64,000 nt of DNA, from contig JBDXCG010000004.1 of assembly GCA_039980455.1 (NCBI GenBank), forward strand, positions 620,001-684,000, read 5' to 3'. The stretch comes from CALINF01 sp039980455. Its GTDB lineage: Bacteria; Pseudomonadota; Gammaproteobacteria; Pseudomonadales; Halieaceae. Made by a program: the position numbers and the translations under genes. Below are positions 52,515 through 61,608 of this stretch, one piece after another. Below the pieces are notes generated by a model. The model made no database searches and was not told where the DNA came from. It worked only from the letters and a program-made list of their open reading frames with translations. Numbering within the stretch: the stretch's first letter is position 1; every line of letters begins with the position of its first letter.

Positions 52515-53519
52515 CTAACCTGGTTCGTGCTCAGCGCCCGCAGATACGCGCAGCAGGCCCCGATAAGCGCCGCGCGCGTTGGTCTGTCCACTGACCACCC
52601 GGTAGACATCGCGGGCGATGGGCATTTCTACACCGTACTCCTCAGCAAGAGCCATCACAGCCGGCGCGCTCTTGGCACCTTCTGCAACCATCACCATTTC
52701 GTCGATGATCTCCTGCATGTTTCGCCCCTTGCCCAGCTCGATACCAACATGTCGGTTACGACTCTGCGCGCTGGTGCACGTGGCGATCATGTCGCCCATG
52801 CCCGCCAGGCCGGAAAAAGTCTCTACCTGTCCACCCATGGCAACACCGAGGCGGGTGACCTCCGCGAGACCCCGGGTTATCAATGCGGCGCGGGTGTTGT
52901 CGCCAGCACCCTGCCCGTCGCCCATACCCACCGCGATCGCGATAATATTTTTGAGGACGCCGCCCAGTTCGCAGCCGATTACATCGGTGTTGGTGTATAC
53001 GCGAAACAAGCCGCTCTTGAAGAGGTTCTGTAGCTCGCGCACGATGATCTCGTCTTCCATGGCAATCACAGACGCGGCTGCCTGTCCCGACATGATTTCG
53101 CGCGCCAGGTTTGGCCCGGTCAAAACGCCCACCGGATGCCCGGGTAATACCTCGTTAATGATTTCAGTCATTCGCATTCGCGTATCCAGCTCCAGGCCCT
53201 TGGTAAGGCTGATGATGGGTACCCAGGCGCGAACATGCTGTTTTACTTCTTGTAATACAGCGCGAAAATTGTGGGACGGAATGCCCATTATTACGACATC
53301 GGCGTTGCCAACACACTCACCGATATCATGAGTGGCTTGTAAGGCTTCGGGTAAGGTTGCTCCCGGCAGATATTTCTCATTCGTGTGCTGCTGATTAATT
53401 TCATTAACCGTATCTGCGTTACGAGCCCACAGGGTGACGGGTGCATTGCGGGCTACCAGTGATGCCACGGTCGTTCCCCACGAGCCTCCGCCCAGAAGTC
53501 CCACTCTCAGATTGTTCAT
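52515..53519 (-). CDS. gpsA: Glycerol-3-phosphate dehydrogenase [NAD(P)+]
   Basis: 334 residues, standard for the family. N-terminal NAD(P) motif GLLGGGSWGTTVASLVARN, then PSHNFRAVL, the GLELDTRMRMTEI and LTGPNLAREIM active-site region, CELGGVLKNIIAIAVG and the C-terminal ETFSGLAGMGDMIATC. Reduces dihydroxyacetone phosphate to sn-glycerol 3-phosphate for phospholipid synthesis. It is 21 nt downstream of plsB and in the same operon as a HAD-PlsC fusion. Confidence 0.93.
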   Translation of the reverse strand: MNNLRVGLLGGGSWGTTVASLVARNAPVTLWARNADTVNEINQQHTNEKYLPGATLPEALQATHDIGECVGNADVVIMGIPSHNFRAVLQEVKQHVRAWVPIISLTKGLELDTRMRMTEIINEVLPGHPVGVLTGPNLAREIMSGQAAASVIAMEDEIIVRELQNLFKSGLFRVYTNTDVIGCELGGVLKNIIAIAVGMGDGQGAGDNTRAALITRGLAEVTRLGVAMGGQVETFSGLAGMGDMIATCTSAQSRNRHVGIELGKGRNMQEIIDEMVMVAEGAKSAPAVMALAEEYGVEMPIARDVYRVVSGQTNARGAYRGLLRVSAGAEHEPG

Positions 53520-53540
53520 TCCTGATCCTCTTGTTCTGCT

Positions 53541-55883
53541 TCAGGCAGCGCTGCGTCCAACGACACCAATGGCCTGGTACAGGTTTAGCCTTCGAATGAC
53601 GTCTCGCAGTTCTTTTGCCATTGCGATGCGCTCTTCCTTGCGAGAATCTGCGCCGCCTTCAGTTAGCTCACGATGCTTGAGCATTTGGTGTCCGTTTTTG
53701 AATAGCAATTTACCAATTGACGACTCACTGCTGATTCGGCGCTGCAAATAAGCCTGGCGACCCAACTTTAGTGCCTGGGTAATGCAGTCTTGTTCTTCCA
53801 GAGATTCCCAGGGATCCATGCCTGCCAGTAAATCGGCGACGACGGAGTACGCTTCGGCAAACGTGAGTAATGTGACGTGGCAAACAATCGGCGATAGCGA
53901 TCCGAGAATTTTCTGGAAGCCAATGGGACCTTCGGTAATCAGTGTGCTCCAATCTATGCCATAGCGATCGATCTCATCGCGAATCTGCTGATGAAACTCT
54001 TCGGTGGGTGAATAGAAGAACTCAAACTTGAACAGGTCACGCAGGTAGTCGACTTCAGCCCAGAACACCTCGAGCGCGTCGGGATTAATGGTCTCGCACG
54101 CTTTTAGCAGCGCCAGTTCGATAATCGCCTTGTTGACGAAAAAGTGGATGATGGTGTTTCGGTAATAGCTCGCGACCGGGTGCTGTGCCATGGCTACGCC
54201 GTAGACGATTTCTGGCCCTTCGTCATAGCGAGTGACAATGCCTTCATCGATCATAATGCCCAGCAATCCGTCCATCTGATCCGCGTAGGCGCGATCGAAG
54301 TCGTCGGAAATGCGCAGGTTGCGTTCCTCGGCCCACGCGAGCAATGCCCTCAAGTCGGCAATCACTTCTTCTTCTGTCAGAGCCTTGGGAGCTGCACCTA
54401 AAAGACTCATTGTCACAAGAGATGGGAATGTTATCGGCGTGACGCGATTTGCTTCAACCGCGACTTCGAAAGCGATTTTAGACAGGGCGAGTTTGTCATC
54501 TGGATCGGGCGCGCGATCCAATACCACCGGCTTGCCGATATCCATATAGACCTTGCCCATCGGACGAGCCAGACTGCGTATATATCCAATAAACCAGCGC
54601 AAGGACTCTGGCCCCTTGCCGCGCCCGGTTTGCTCGGTAGCATATTCTTCGACGTCGCGAATGAGGTCGTAGCTTATAGATACCGGAATGATATGGATGT
54701 TTCGTGCATCTGTAGTGTGGCAGGCTTCCAGAACATATTTCAGTAAGCCATAGCGTGGCGGCATCAGCTTGCCCATGCGGGAACGGGTACCTTCAAATGC
54801 CCAGTTCATGGGGAAGCGCTTCTCCATGAGATAGCCAATGTAGTGCCGCAGAGTGAGCTTGTAGACCGCGTTGTCCTGAAATGAGCGGCGAATAAAAATA
54901 CCGCCTGATCGGCGAATCAGAAAACCGAGACCGGCGAAGCTGAGGTTTGCGCCTCCAAACATATGCGGCATCGGGAAATCGTTTTCATACATCACCTTAG
55001 GCACAACCATGCCGTCCAGATAGGTTTTGTGGGTCCAGAGCAGCAGCGAAGGGTAGTCTCTGACGACATCTCTTAACTCATCTATCTCCTTGCGGTCGTA
55101 GACAATGTTGGACTCGTAACCTAGGCCCAGGCAGAAATCGTTGAACTTTGCATAAAAATCCAGCCAGAACGTGCGGGGTACGGAGATCATTTCCTTCATG
55201 TACACAGCAGCTTCTTTCATCAGCTCTGGTTTTGGTTTGCCCTCCTCTGCGGAGAGGGTGTCGAGCGCTTCGTTGAAGCCCCGGTTGGCTTGCAGACTTT
55301 CGGCCACATATCGCGGCACCTTGTAACGCCCGCCTTGGAGATGACGTTCAGACACTCCCAGCACGATGGTTGCCTGGCGCGCCACGAATTTTGAAAACGA
55401 CTGCAGCACGGACGATGGATCAACGCCGTATTTGTGGCGGTATCTGCCTTGCAGGTTCTCCAGGGAGTCTGGCTCGCCGACCAAAAGATGAAACCGGCTT
55501 GGCGCACGATCGATAATGGTCTGCCCGCGCTTGGGAGAGGGTCGGCGCGGATCTCCCATGAGGAAGTCGCGAAGGCGGGGGCCGGAGTTGATTGCCTCCT
55601 CATTCGGCAGCCAGGTTATGCCCAGTGGTGCCACCACTGTGTCTGCTGGCAATTCTATGCGCTTTAGTAGCTCTGTTGTGTCTATTCCTTTGCTGTCGTC
55701 GCCCAGATCCATGCAGGCAATGACGGGTTTGTCTGCGGATTCGGGTTGATGTTGACCCACCCAGCGCCGCAAAACATCTTCCTCGAGGCTGTTGCGCGCG
55801 TCCAAAATAAACAGGACGCCATGCCCTTCGCTAGCGGGCCAAGGGTTGGTCTGAAGCTTATCTTCCAGGCTCAGTGCGCTCAT
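53541..55883 (-). CDS. plsB: Glycerol-3-phosphate 1-O-acyltransferase
   Basis: 780 residues, slightly shorter than the Escherichia coli protein (807). The acyltransferase core has the HX4D box in WTHKTYLDGMVVP near residue 285-290, the GGIFIRRSF block, MNWAFEGTRSRMGKL with the glycerol-phosphate-binding EGTRSR, and a hydrophobic VSISYDLI block. It makes lysophosphatidic acid from glycerol 3-phosphate and acyl donors at the inner membrane. The start overlaps the end of the HAD-PlsC gene by 4 bp (ATGA). Confidence 0.92.
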   Translation of the reverse strand: MSALSLEDKLQTNPWPASEGHGVLFILDARNSLEEDVLRRWVGQHQPESADKPVIACMDLGDDSKGIDTTELLKRIELPADTVVAPLGITWLPNEEAINSGPRLRDFLMGDPRRPSPKRGQTIIDRAPSRFHLLVGEPDSLENLQGRYRHKYGVDPSSVLQSFSKFVARQATIVLGVSERHLQGGRYKVPRYVAESLQANRGFNEALDTLSAEEGKPKPELMKEAAVYMKEMISVPRTFWLDFYAKFNDFCLGLGYESNIVYDRKEIDELRDVVRDYPSLLLWTHKTYLDGMVVPKVMYENDFPMPHMFGGANLSFAGLGFLIRRSGGIFIRRSFQDNAVYKLTLRHYIGYLMEKRFPMNWAFEGTRSRMGKLMPPRYGLLKYVLEACHTTDARNIHIIPVSISYDLIRDVEEYATEQTGRGKGPESLRWFIGYIRSLARPMGKVYMDIGKPVVLDRAPDPDDKLALSKIAFEVAVEANRVTPITFPSLVTMSLLGAAPKALTEEEVIADLRALLAWAEERNLRISDDFDRAYADQMDGLLGIMIDEGIVTRYDEGPEIVYGVAMAQHPVASYYRNTIIHFFVNKAIIELALLKACETINPDALEVFWAEVDYLRDLFKFEFFYSPTEEFHQQIRDEIDRYGIDWSTLITEGPIGFQKILGSLSPIVCHVTLLTFAEAYSVVADLLAGMDPWESLEEQDCITQALKLGRQAYLQRRISSESSIGKLLFKNGHQMLKHRELTEGGADSRKEERIAMAKELRDVIRRLNLYQAIGVVGRSAA

Positions 55884-57607
55884 GAGTCTTTGCTATCTCG
55901 TGCAAGTTTAGGTTTGACCGCCGATTTGGGTTTGGCCTTAATTTTTGCTGGCCGCTTGGTTACGGCCTTCGGCTTGGCTTTTCTTTTTGTCGCTGGCTTG
56001 GCCTTCGCTGTGGTTTTGGTGAGTGCCTTTGCCTTAGGCTTGGCTTTTTTAGCCACCTTGCTCGTGGCTTTGGTCGCGGTTTTGGCTTTTGTCTTTGTTT
56101 TAGCTTTAGGCTTGGCTGGACTCTTTGTGCTTGCGGTTTTTTTCTCCGCCGATGATTTTCCACCCGTTGGCGCTTTCTCTTGGGGTTGACCTAAAACTTT
56201 GAGAAACCGGTTGCGTACATCTCGTACGTGCTCATCGATTGTGTCTACCTGCCACGTGCTGGTATCAATGGGTTCCAGAACCTCCACATCGACTGTGCCG
56301 GGCCTGAACACAAAGTCGCCCTTAGGCGCGACATCCCCAGCGTTACGAATGACGATCGGAACCATCGGTACGCCGGCTTGCATCGCCAGGTGAAAAGCGC
56401 CCTTTTTGAAAGTGGAGAGGCGAGGGCCAATGCTTCGGGTGCCTTCCGGCGCCAATGCCACAGACTTACCTTCGTCGCGCATAACATCAACCAAGGGCGT
56501 CATGGCCTCAATGGCACTACCGGCATTCTCACGATCTATCATGACAACGCCGCCCATCTCCAGCACTTTACCAATAACAGGCATTTTCTTGATCTCTTTC
56601 TTGCCAATGCCGGCGAGATCGCGCCGCAGCAAGCTGGCGATAATTACGACATCGGCCTTGCTCTGATGGTTGAACACAAACACCGCTGGGCGGTGTGACC
56701 AGATGTTCTTTTCTCCCTTTATATTGAGGTCCAGGCCTATCAGTGCCTTTGCAGTGTCTGCGAAAAGCGACATTGAGAAATTAGTCGAGTCTCTACGCGA
56801 GCCGGTTAATGCATAGATAGGCAGGCCTGCGGCAAACGTAGGTACCAGGCTAACGGTGGCGGCGACCGAGCGTACAAATTGACCCAGGCTGGGGCGGCCG
56901 CGGCTACCGAAGTTGGCTACGTTCCAGCCTTTGTCTCTTGCCACCTTGCGTAATTTGGTACTGGGGTTCAGTGCGCGCGGGTGACCGATGCGCTCCAGCA
57001 GCTGGAGGTCGTCGGTACTGTCGGAATAAAAGAAGCTGTTGTCCAGATCAGCGCCAGTTTTGCTCGCGAGATCTTCAGCTGCATCGACCTTACCTTGCCC
57101 GAAGCAAGTAGGGCTGACGACGCCGCCGGTAAACTTGCCATCTTCAATTTCCAGATGGGTGCAAAGAACATGATGAATGCCGAGGTCGGCAGCAGCCGGC
57201 TCCACCTGATACGGGGTGGCAGATGAAATAATGGCCACAGTGTGGCCCTTTGCTATATGGGCATCCACCAAGGCCCGCGATTCCGGGTAGATAAGTCTGG
57301 AAATCTGATCGACATACAATTCCTGTCCGACGTCCCGATAGGTACTTTCGTCCACACCTCGCATAAACTGGGCATTGACGGCCATCATGCCCGAGAAGCC
57401 CATATTCCCCAGTCCAAAGTTGGTCATGGCGCTCATCAGCTCTACGAATTCCCTAGCAGAGAGATCGCCCCGTTTGAGTTGCTCGCGGATGAATACGGTG
57501 GCTGAGTAGCCTGCGATGATAGTGCCATCGAAATCGAAGATGGCCGCAATTTGGGGTCCATCGGGAGCGGCCTTTATGCTTTTGAGAAGGTCTTTTACGC
57601 TTGCCAT
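55880..57607 (-). CDS. HAD-IB phosphatase / PlsC acyltransferase fusion with lysine-rich histone H1-like tail
   Basis: 575 residues, three regions. Residues 15-235 are a HAD-IB hydrolase (D25 and D27 in IFDFDGTII; ISSATPYQVEP; FYSDSTDDLQLL). Residues 295-470 are a PlsC-type lysophosphatidate acyltransferase, with H314xxxxD319 in FNHQSKADV and E388-G389-T390 in LAPEGTRS. Residues 484-572 are a low-complexity tail with 31 lysines in 87 residues interspersed with alanine, threonine and proline, like AlgP/histone H1 tails. HAD-PlsC fusions are known elsewhere; the tail is the unusual part. The operon with plsB and gpsA supports a role in phosphatidic acid synthesis. Confidence 0.87.
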   Translation of the reverse strand: MASVKDLLKSIKAAPDGPQIAAIFDFDGTIIAGYSATVFIREQLKRGDLSAREFVELMSAMTNFGLGNMGFSGMMAVNAQFMRGVDESTYRDVGQELYVDQISRLIYPESRALVDAHIAKGHTVAIISSATPYQVEPAAADLGIHHVLCTHLEIEDGKFTGGVVSPTCFGQGKVDAAEDLASKTGADLDNSFFYSDSTDDLQLLERIGHPRALNPSTKLRKVARDKGWNVANFGSRGRPSLGQFVRSVAATVSLVPTFAAGLPIYALTGSRRDSTNFSMSLFADTAKALIGLDLNIKGEKNIWSHRPAVFVFNHQSKADVVIIASLLRRDLAGIGKKEIKKMPVIGKVLEMGGVVMIDRENAGSAIEAMTPLVDVMRDEGKSVALAPEGTRSIGPRLSTFKKGAFHLAMQAGVPMVPIVIRNAGDVAPKGDFVFRPGTVDVEVLEPIDTSTWQVDTIDEHVRDVRNRFLKVLGQPQEKAPTGGKSSAEKKTASTKSPAKPKAKTKTKAKTATKATSKVAKKAKPKAKALTKTTAKAKPATKRKAKPKAVTKRPAKIKAKPKSAVKPKLARDSKDS

Positions 57608-57736
57608 TCAAATAATTCCAGTCTGGGGTCGGGTGCATGCTACAACAGTCGGCCGATCGTTGGCCGGCAGCAGAAGAATAGCGCATATTTGTGGCAGACG
57701 TGCGTGCAGTGGGAATATCCCACGCACAAAAGATAA

Positions 57737-57763
57737 CGCCGCGCTCAAAAATTGAGTGCGGCG
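57737..57763 (-). repeat. 12-bp inverted repeat, terminator-like on the minus strand
   Basis: CGCCGCGCTCAA and TTGAGTGCGGCG pair over 12 positions with a 3-nt loop; position 7 is a G-T pair in the plus-strand RNA and a mismatch in the minus-strand RNA. On the minus strand the stem is followed by TTATCTTTTG, a broken T-run, so it could end a short minus-strand transcript, but no gene for it is seen. Confidence 0.45.
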
Positions 57764-57966
57764 CGAAGCGGGGTAATGCGGTATTGGTTTTGCGCCCGGC
57801 CAAGCTGCGCCGGCTCGCTGCCGGAAAATCTGTCCCCCGGCCTTGATGCATCTCTGACAAAATGCACGATTGCGTTTTCCCCCAAGTAGCAGCAAATCAC
57901 CCGAACGTTGCCCACCCCATGAATGTGGCCACATTCTCGCTGCTACCGTATGAGTATAGAGGGGCA

Positions 57967-57996
57967 TTGAGGTACAGCAAGAAATTCCTCTATGAT
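57967..57996 (+). promoter_or_regulatory. Candidate sigma70 promoter for the SDR gene
   Basis: TTGAGG at 57967-57972, 18-nt spacer, TATGAT at 57991-57996. It would give a leader of about 120 nt before the start at 58123. Moderate match only. Confidence 0.3.
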
Positions 57997-58122
57997 ATTT
58001 TATTATTTCTATTAATTACCTGTGGTTATATCTGGTGGGTTTAGCCAGTTTCTTTATATAGCGCTACACTACGGTGCAATTCTCCCTATCTCACCCTTCA
58101 AAAGTCCTATGGAGCATGTTTC

Positions 58123-59145
58123 ATGTCAGTCAGTCGAAGACAGTTTTTGCAACTTTCGGCGGCCGCTACCGTGCCGGTCTCCGTTACAGCCTGTGGTGGG
58201 GATGACTTTCCCATATCGCCGGACACGCGCTACGTCCAAGGCTCATTTGGTGCAAAATCCACCGCCGAGGAGGTGACCGAAGGCCAGGACCTCGAGGGAA
58301 AGCTGGCTCTGGTAACAGGCTGCAATTCAGGACTTGGACTTGAGACCATGCGCGTTCTGGCAATGCGCGGTGCACATGTCATCGGGACCGGGCGTACGCT
58401 TGAAAAGGCAAGTAAAGCGTGTGCCAGTGTGCCAGGGTCGACGACACCGCTTGCGCTTGAGCTGTCAGACTTTTCGTCTGCAGTGGCATGCGCTGACGCA
58501 GTCAAGGCGATGGGTCAGCCGCTCGATATCGTGATCTGTAATGCCGGCATTAATACTTTCGGCGAGTTGGAGTTGGTCAACGGAATTGAGAAGATTTTTG
58601 TCGTTAATGTGCTGGGACACTTCGTGTTGGTCAATCAGTTGCTCCCCTCGATGGTGGCCGCTGATAAGGGTCGAATTGTTCATGTCTCCAGCCGCTCGGG
58701 GTATCGTCAGGCGCCAGCGGTAGGGATCGACTTTGACAATTTGCGGGGGGAAAAGGCGTTTGACGCAGGTGAAGCGTATGGCCGGTCAAAACTCGCTAAT
58801 GCACTGTTTTCGCTGGAACTGGCCGAACGACTGCAGGGGTCTGGAGTTACCTCTACTGCGATCCATCCGGGACTGGTAAAGACTAATATTGCTCGTACTG
58901 CTCCTGCCATCTTGCGCGGCGCGTTTGATCTGTTCGGCCCACTTATCGCCAAAACGCCCCAGGAGGGTGCTGCAACACAGGTGTATGCCGGATGTAGCGC
59001 AGCGGTAGCCGGTGTGTCTGGCGCTTATTTTGAAGATTGCAATCCGGTTGTGGTTGGCGGCAGTCATCATATGACAGACGCGGCAATGGCCGCGCGCCTG
59101 TGGGATGTTGCGTCGGAAATGACGGCGGGCTATCTACCCGCGTAA
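58123..59145 (+). CDS. Tat-dependent lipoprotein with short-chain dehydrogenase domain
   Basis: 340 residues; GGAG precedes the ATG. The N-terminus combines a twin-arginine signal (SRRQFLQLSAAATVP) and a lipobox (VTAC, lipid cysteine C24). The rest is a classical SDR: TGCNSGLG coenzyme loop at 65-72, NAG at about 145, serine in VHVSSRSG and the YGRSK catalytic pair. The closest fold relatives are retinol-dehydrogenase/protochlorophyllide-reductase-type SDRs that need NAD(P)H, which the periplasm lacks. Either the cofactor is bound before Tat export or the signal is not used. It is monocistronic. Confidence 0.8.
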   Translation: MSVSRRQFLQLSAAATVPVSVTACGGDDFPISPDTRYVQGSFGAKSTAEEVTEGQDLEGKLALVTGCNSGLGLETMRVLAMRGAHVIGTGRTLEKASKACASVPGSTTPLALELSDFSSAVACADAVKAMGQPLDIVICNAGINTFGELELVNGIEKIFVVNVLGHFVLVNQLLPSMVAADKGRIVHVSSRSGYRQAPAVGIDFDNLRGEKAFDAGEAYGRSKLANALFSLELAERLQGSGVTSTAIHPGLVKTNIARTAPAILRGAFDLFGPLIAKTPQEGAATQVYAGCSAAVAGVSGAYFEDCNPVVVGGSHHMTDAAMAARLWDVASEMTAGYLPA

Positions 59146-59179
59146 GCCCGTCATCATTTATAAGAGGTGATGGGGTAGG

Positions 59180-60031
59180 TTACTGCACCTTTTTGAAGAG
59201 CAGTGTCATGCGGTCTGATTCGCCAATTGCAGTCATAGCAAGCTTCGCGGCCGGGTCACCTGCGCTGCCGCTATACGAAGGGGGCAAGCGCCAGACGATA
59301 TCGGTTGCATCGGGGCGATCCTTAGAATTGGCGTTGATCTCGCTTTTGGCAACAAGCTCAAAACCGGCGTCCTCAAATACCTTGATTACGTGGGATTGCT
59401 TTAAGTAACCGCGACTGCCGTCCGAGCCTTCCAATGGAGCGCCCTCAGGAAGTCTGTGCTGCACCACGCCAACAAGCCCGTCTTCCTTGAGCATGGCGCG
59501 CACTGCGGCTAAGGCCTGACTCAGCGTTCCTGCATCTTTCTCAAATCTGTTTAGGTTATGCAGGGCGCGAATCAATAAAAATCGATCAACGGTGCCGCTA
59601 ACGTCGGAAGGCACTGTGCCGAAAGTAAACCCTTCTGCCTTGATGCCATTGTCGGTGAAATCACGCACTTGTTGCGGGAATTTTCCGGTGGCCGCGATTC
59701 GCCCATCGATTTGCTCGTCGGTGAACAGCCCGAACAGTGGCCATAGGCGATCCACATAGTTCACGCCATATAGCGTGCCCTTGGGCCCAAGGTAACTGGC
59801 CAGAATTTTGGTATACCAGCCACTCCCGGGCAGGGCTTCTGCAACAGTCATGCCCGGCTGAACCTGAAAAAACTCAAGTGTCTGTGCAGGGTGCCGCGCA
59901 GCGTCACGCGCTTGGTCTTCTGCACTGCGCTGCGACAATATGGTGGCAAGATCATCGCCGTGATTGTCGGCTAGGGTAATTGCCGGTAATGCCAGGCTAC
60001 AGGCGAGGGCGAGTGTTGTGATGAGCTTCAT
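59180..60031 (-). CDS. Exported class I methyltransferase-like protein (COG4798 type)
   Basis: 283 residues from the ATG at 60031, GAGG upstream. Signal peptide (LITTLALACSLALPAITLA). The SAM-binding motif I is modified: TVAEALPGSGWYTKILASYL, with the family's usual PGSGWYT. The later motifs (DRFLLIRALHNLNRF, GLVGVVQHRLP) fit a Rossmann methyltransferase. Since the periplasm has no SAM, the protein may act before export, import SAM, or have another function. The gene is convergent with the SDR gene. Confidence 0.72.
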   Translation of the reverse strand: MKLITTLALACSLALPAITLADNHGDDLATILSQRSAEDQARDAARHPAQTLEFFQVQPGMTVAEALPGSGWYTKILASYLGPKGTLYGVNYVDRLWPLFGLFTDEQIDGRIAATGKFPQQVRDFTDNGIKAEGFTFGTVPSDVSGTVDRFLLIRALHNLNRFEKDAGTLSQALAAVRAMLKEDGLVGVVQHRLPEGAPLEGSDGSRGYLKQSHVIKVFEDAGFELVAKSEINANSKDRPDATDIVWRLPPSYSGSAGDPAAKLAMTAIGESDRMTLLFKKVQ

Positions 60032-60240
60032 AAGGTAAACCTCTGGAGTGCTGATATGCATAGAATCGAGTCTATGTGCAGATAATGCCAGAGTGTATCT
60101 GCTTCGAGGTACGCTGTGTAGACAAGATCCGCATGAAACGTCTGCTTAAGAGACGCTGGAGCCGGCCAATACAGGAGCATCGCGACGCGCAGCGCTCTCC
60201 AGTACAATGCCTGCTGAGCTAGTATTCAAGGATGGAATGA

Positions 60241-61602
60241 ATGGATTACGGCGCTGTTAGTCTGCTGCCCACCGCAGTTGTGTTGGTGATGGCTATCTGG
60301 ACACACAGAACGATTGAGTCGGTGATTGCCGGCGCGCTCGTTGCCTTTATTATCACGTCTCAATGGGGCTTTCTGGGCGCCCTGTCTGAAGCCGTGTTGA
60401 CCGTGATGCAGGATAGAGATACTGCTTGGGTACTGTTGGTGTGCGCGCTGTATGGCTCATTTATAGCGCTACTGGTAAAAGGAGGCGGCGCTCAGGCGTT
60501 CGGCGCACTGGTCACACGACGAGTCTCGTCCAAGCGCGGTGGATTGATGTGGACGTGGGTATTAGGGCTGGTGATCTTTCTCGATGACTACCTGAACTCA
60601 CTCACTGTGAGCTCCACGATGAAAACGGTGACCGACAAGTACCGCACTTCCCGGGAAATGTTGGCCTATGTAGTGGATTCCACCGCAGCGCCTATTTGCC
60701 TCATTATTCCGATCTCTACCTGGGCCGTCTATTTTGCAGGTCTTCTAGAAAAAAATGGCGTGGCAGAGCAGGGGCAGGGTATTCATGTCTTTATTCAGTC
60801 CATTCCGTATATGTTTTACCCCTTTATTGCGGTACTGCTGGTACCACTCGTGATTATGGGTGTTGTGCCGCTGCTGGGCAGGATGCGAGATGCGGAACAG
60901 CGCGCCGAACAATCTGGCCAGGTGATTCCTTCGGGCTCAGAACATCTAGAGATCCGCGATACCTATGAAGCTCGCGATGGTGAAAAACCCGCCACAGCGG
61001 AGTTGTTTTTCGTACCAATCATTGCGCTGGTGGGGTTCACCGTCTGGTTTGAAATAGACCTTCTGATGGGTGTAATGGCGGGCATTTTGATTACCCTGGT
61101 GCAGTACTTTGCACAGGGCGTGCTGCGTCCGGCAGAGATGTTCGACACGCTTATCGAAGGCGTGCGTGTGATGGTGCCGGTGCTGTGTATATTGATCGCG
61201 GTCTTTACTTTCATAGAGGCAAACAATGCCATTGGTATGACCGACTATATCATTCGCACAGTGGCGCCCTACATGACTGTTGGGATGCTACCTGTGCTCA
61301 CCTTTATCACAATGGCGTTTGTCTCGTTTACCACAGGGTCAAACTGGGGTGTGTTTGCGATAGCGATGCCGGTGGTCTTTCCACTCGCGCAGGAAATCGG
61401 CGTGAGCATTCCGTTGATTGCCGGCGCCCTTTTCTCTGCCAGCGGCTTTGGCAGTCAGGCTTGCTTCTACAGTGACTCCACCGTGCTGACCGCGCAGGGT
61501 GCAGGTTGCGGGCCCTACGAACACGCTATCACTCAGTTGCCTTATGCAATGATTGCGGCGGGTTTGTCGGGGGTTGGCTATCTCTTGATAGCCTTCGTGT
61601 AG
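60241..61602 (+). CDS. NhaC-family Na+/H+ antiporter
   Basis: 453 residues with about 11 membrane spans; AAGGA precedes the ATG. NhaC-family signature segments are present: LGLVIFLDDYLNSLTVSSTMK, DSTAAPICLIIPISTWAVY, FTTGSNWGVFAIAMPV and QACFYSDSTVL. Members exchange Na+ for H+, or carry malate/lactate in the MleN group, which I cannot exclude. It leads a probable four-gene unit with GtrA, GT2 and a membrane protein. Confidence 0.83.
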   Translation: MDYGAVSLLPTAVVLVMAIWTHRTIESVIAGALVAFIITSQWGFLGALSEAVLTVMQDRDTAWVLLVCALYGSFIALLVKGGGAQAFGALVTRRVSSKRGGLMWTWVLGLVIFLDDYLNSLTVSSTMKTVTDKYRTSREMLAYVVDSTAAPICLIIPISTWAVYFAGLLEKNGVAEQGQGIHVFIQSIPYMFYPFIAVLLVPLVIMGVVPLLGRMRDAEQRAEQSGQVIPSGSEHLEIRDTYEARDGEKPATAELFFVPIIALVGFTVWFEIDLLMGVMAGILITLVQYFAQGVLRPAEMFDTLIEGVRVMVPVLCILIAVFTFIEANNAIGMTDYIIRTVAPYMTVGMLPVLTFITMAFVSFTTGSNWGVFAIAMPVVFPLAQEIGVSIPLIAGALFSASGFGSQACFYSDSTVLTAQGAGCGPYEHAITQLPYAMIAAGLSGVGYLLIAFV

Positions 61603-61608
61603 CCCGCG

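Larger units (their letters stand above)
57608..58122. other. 515-bp intergenic region with inverted repeats; no gene found
   Basis: No convincing protein gene: the short frames lack ribosome-binding sites and family signals. Structured sequence is concentrated in 57645-57765: a GGCCGATCGTTGGCC-type repeat near 57650, a GTGGGA-ATA-TCCCAC type hairpin near 57709, and a 12-bp stem at 57737-57763. The right-hand part is AT-rich and probably holds the SDR promoter. The left part contains the leader of the HAD-PlsC operon. Confidence 0.6.

Noticed and set aside
55746..56189. A hydrophobic 147-codon plus-strand frame that looks like membrane spans
   Set aside because: It is the mirror of the lysine/alanine-rich tail of the HAD-PlsC protein; the hydrophobicity comes from reading the complement of lysine codons.
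57862..58044. A 60-codon plus-strand frame with a hydrophobic C-terminus
   Set aside because: No ribosome-binding site, no family match, and the hydrophobic end falls in AT-rich promoter-like DNA.
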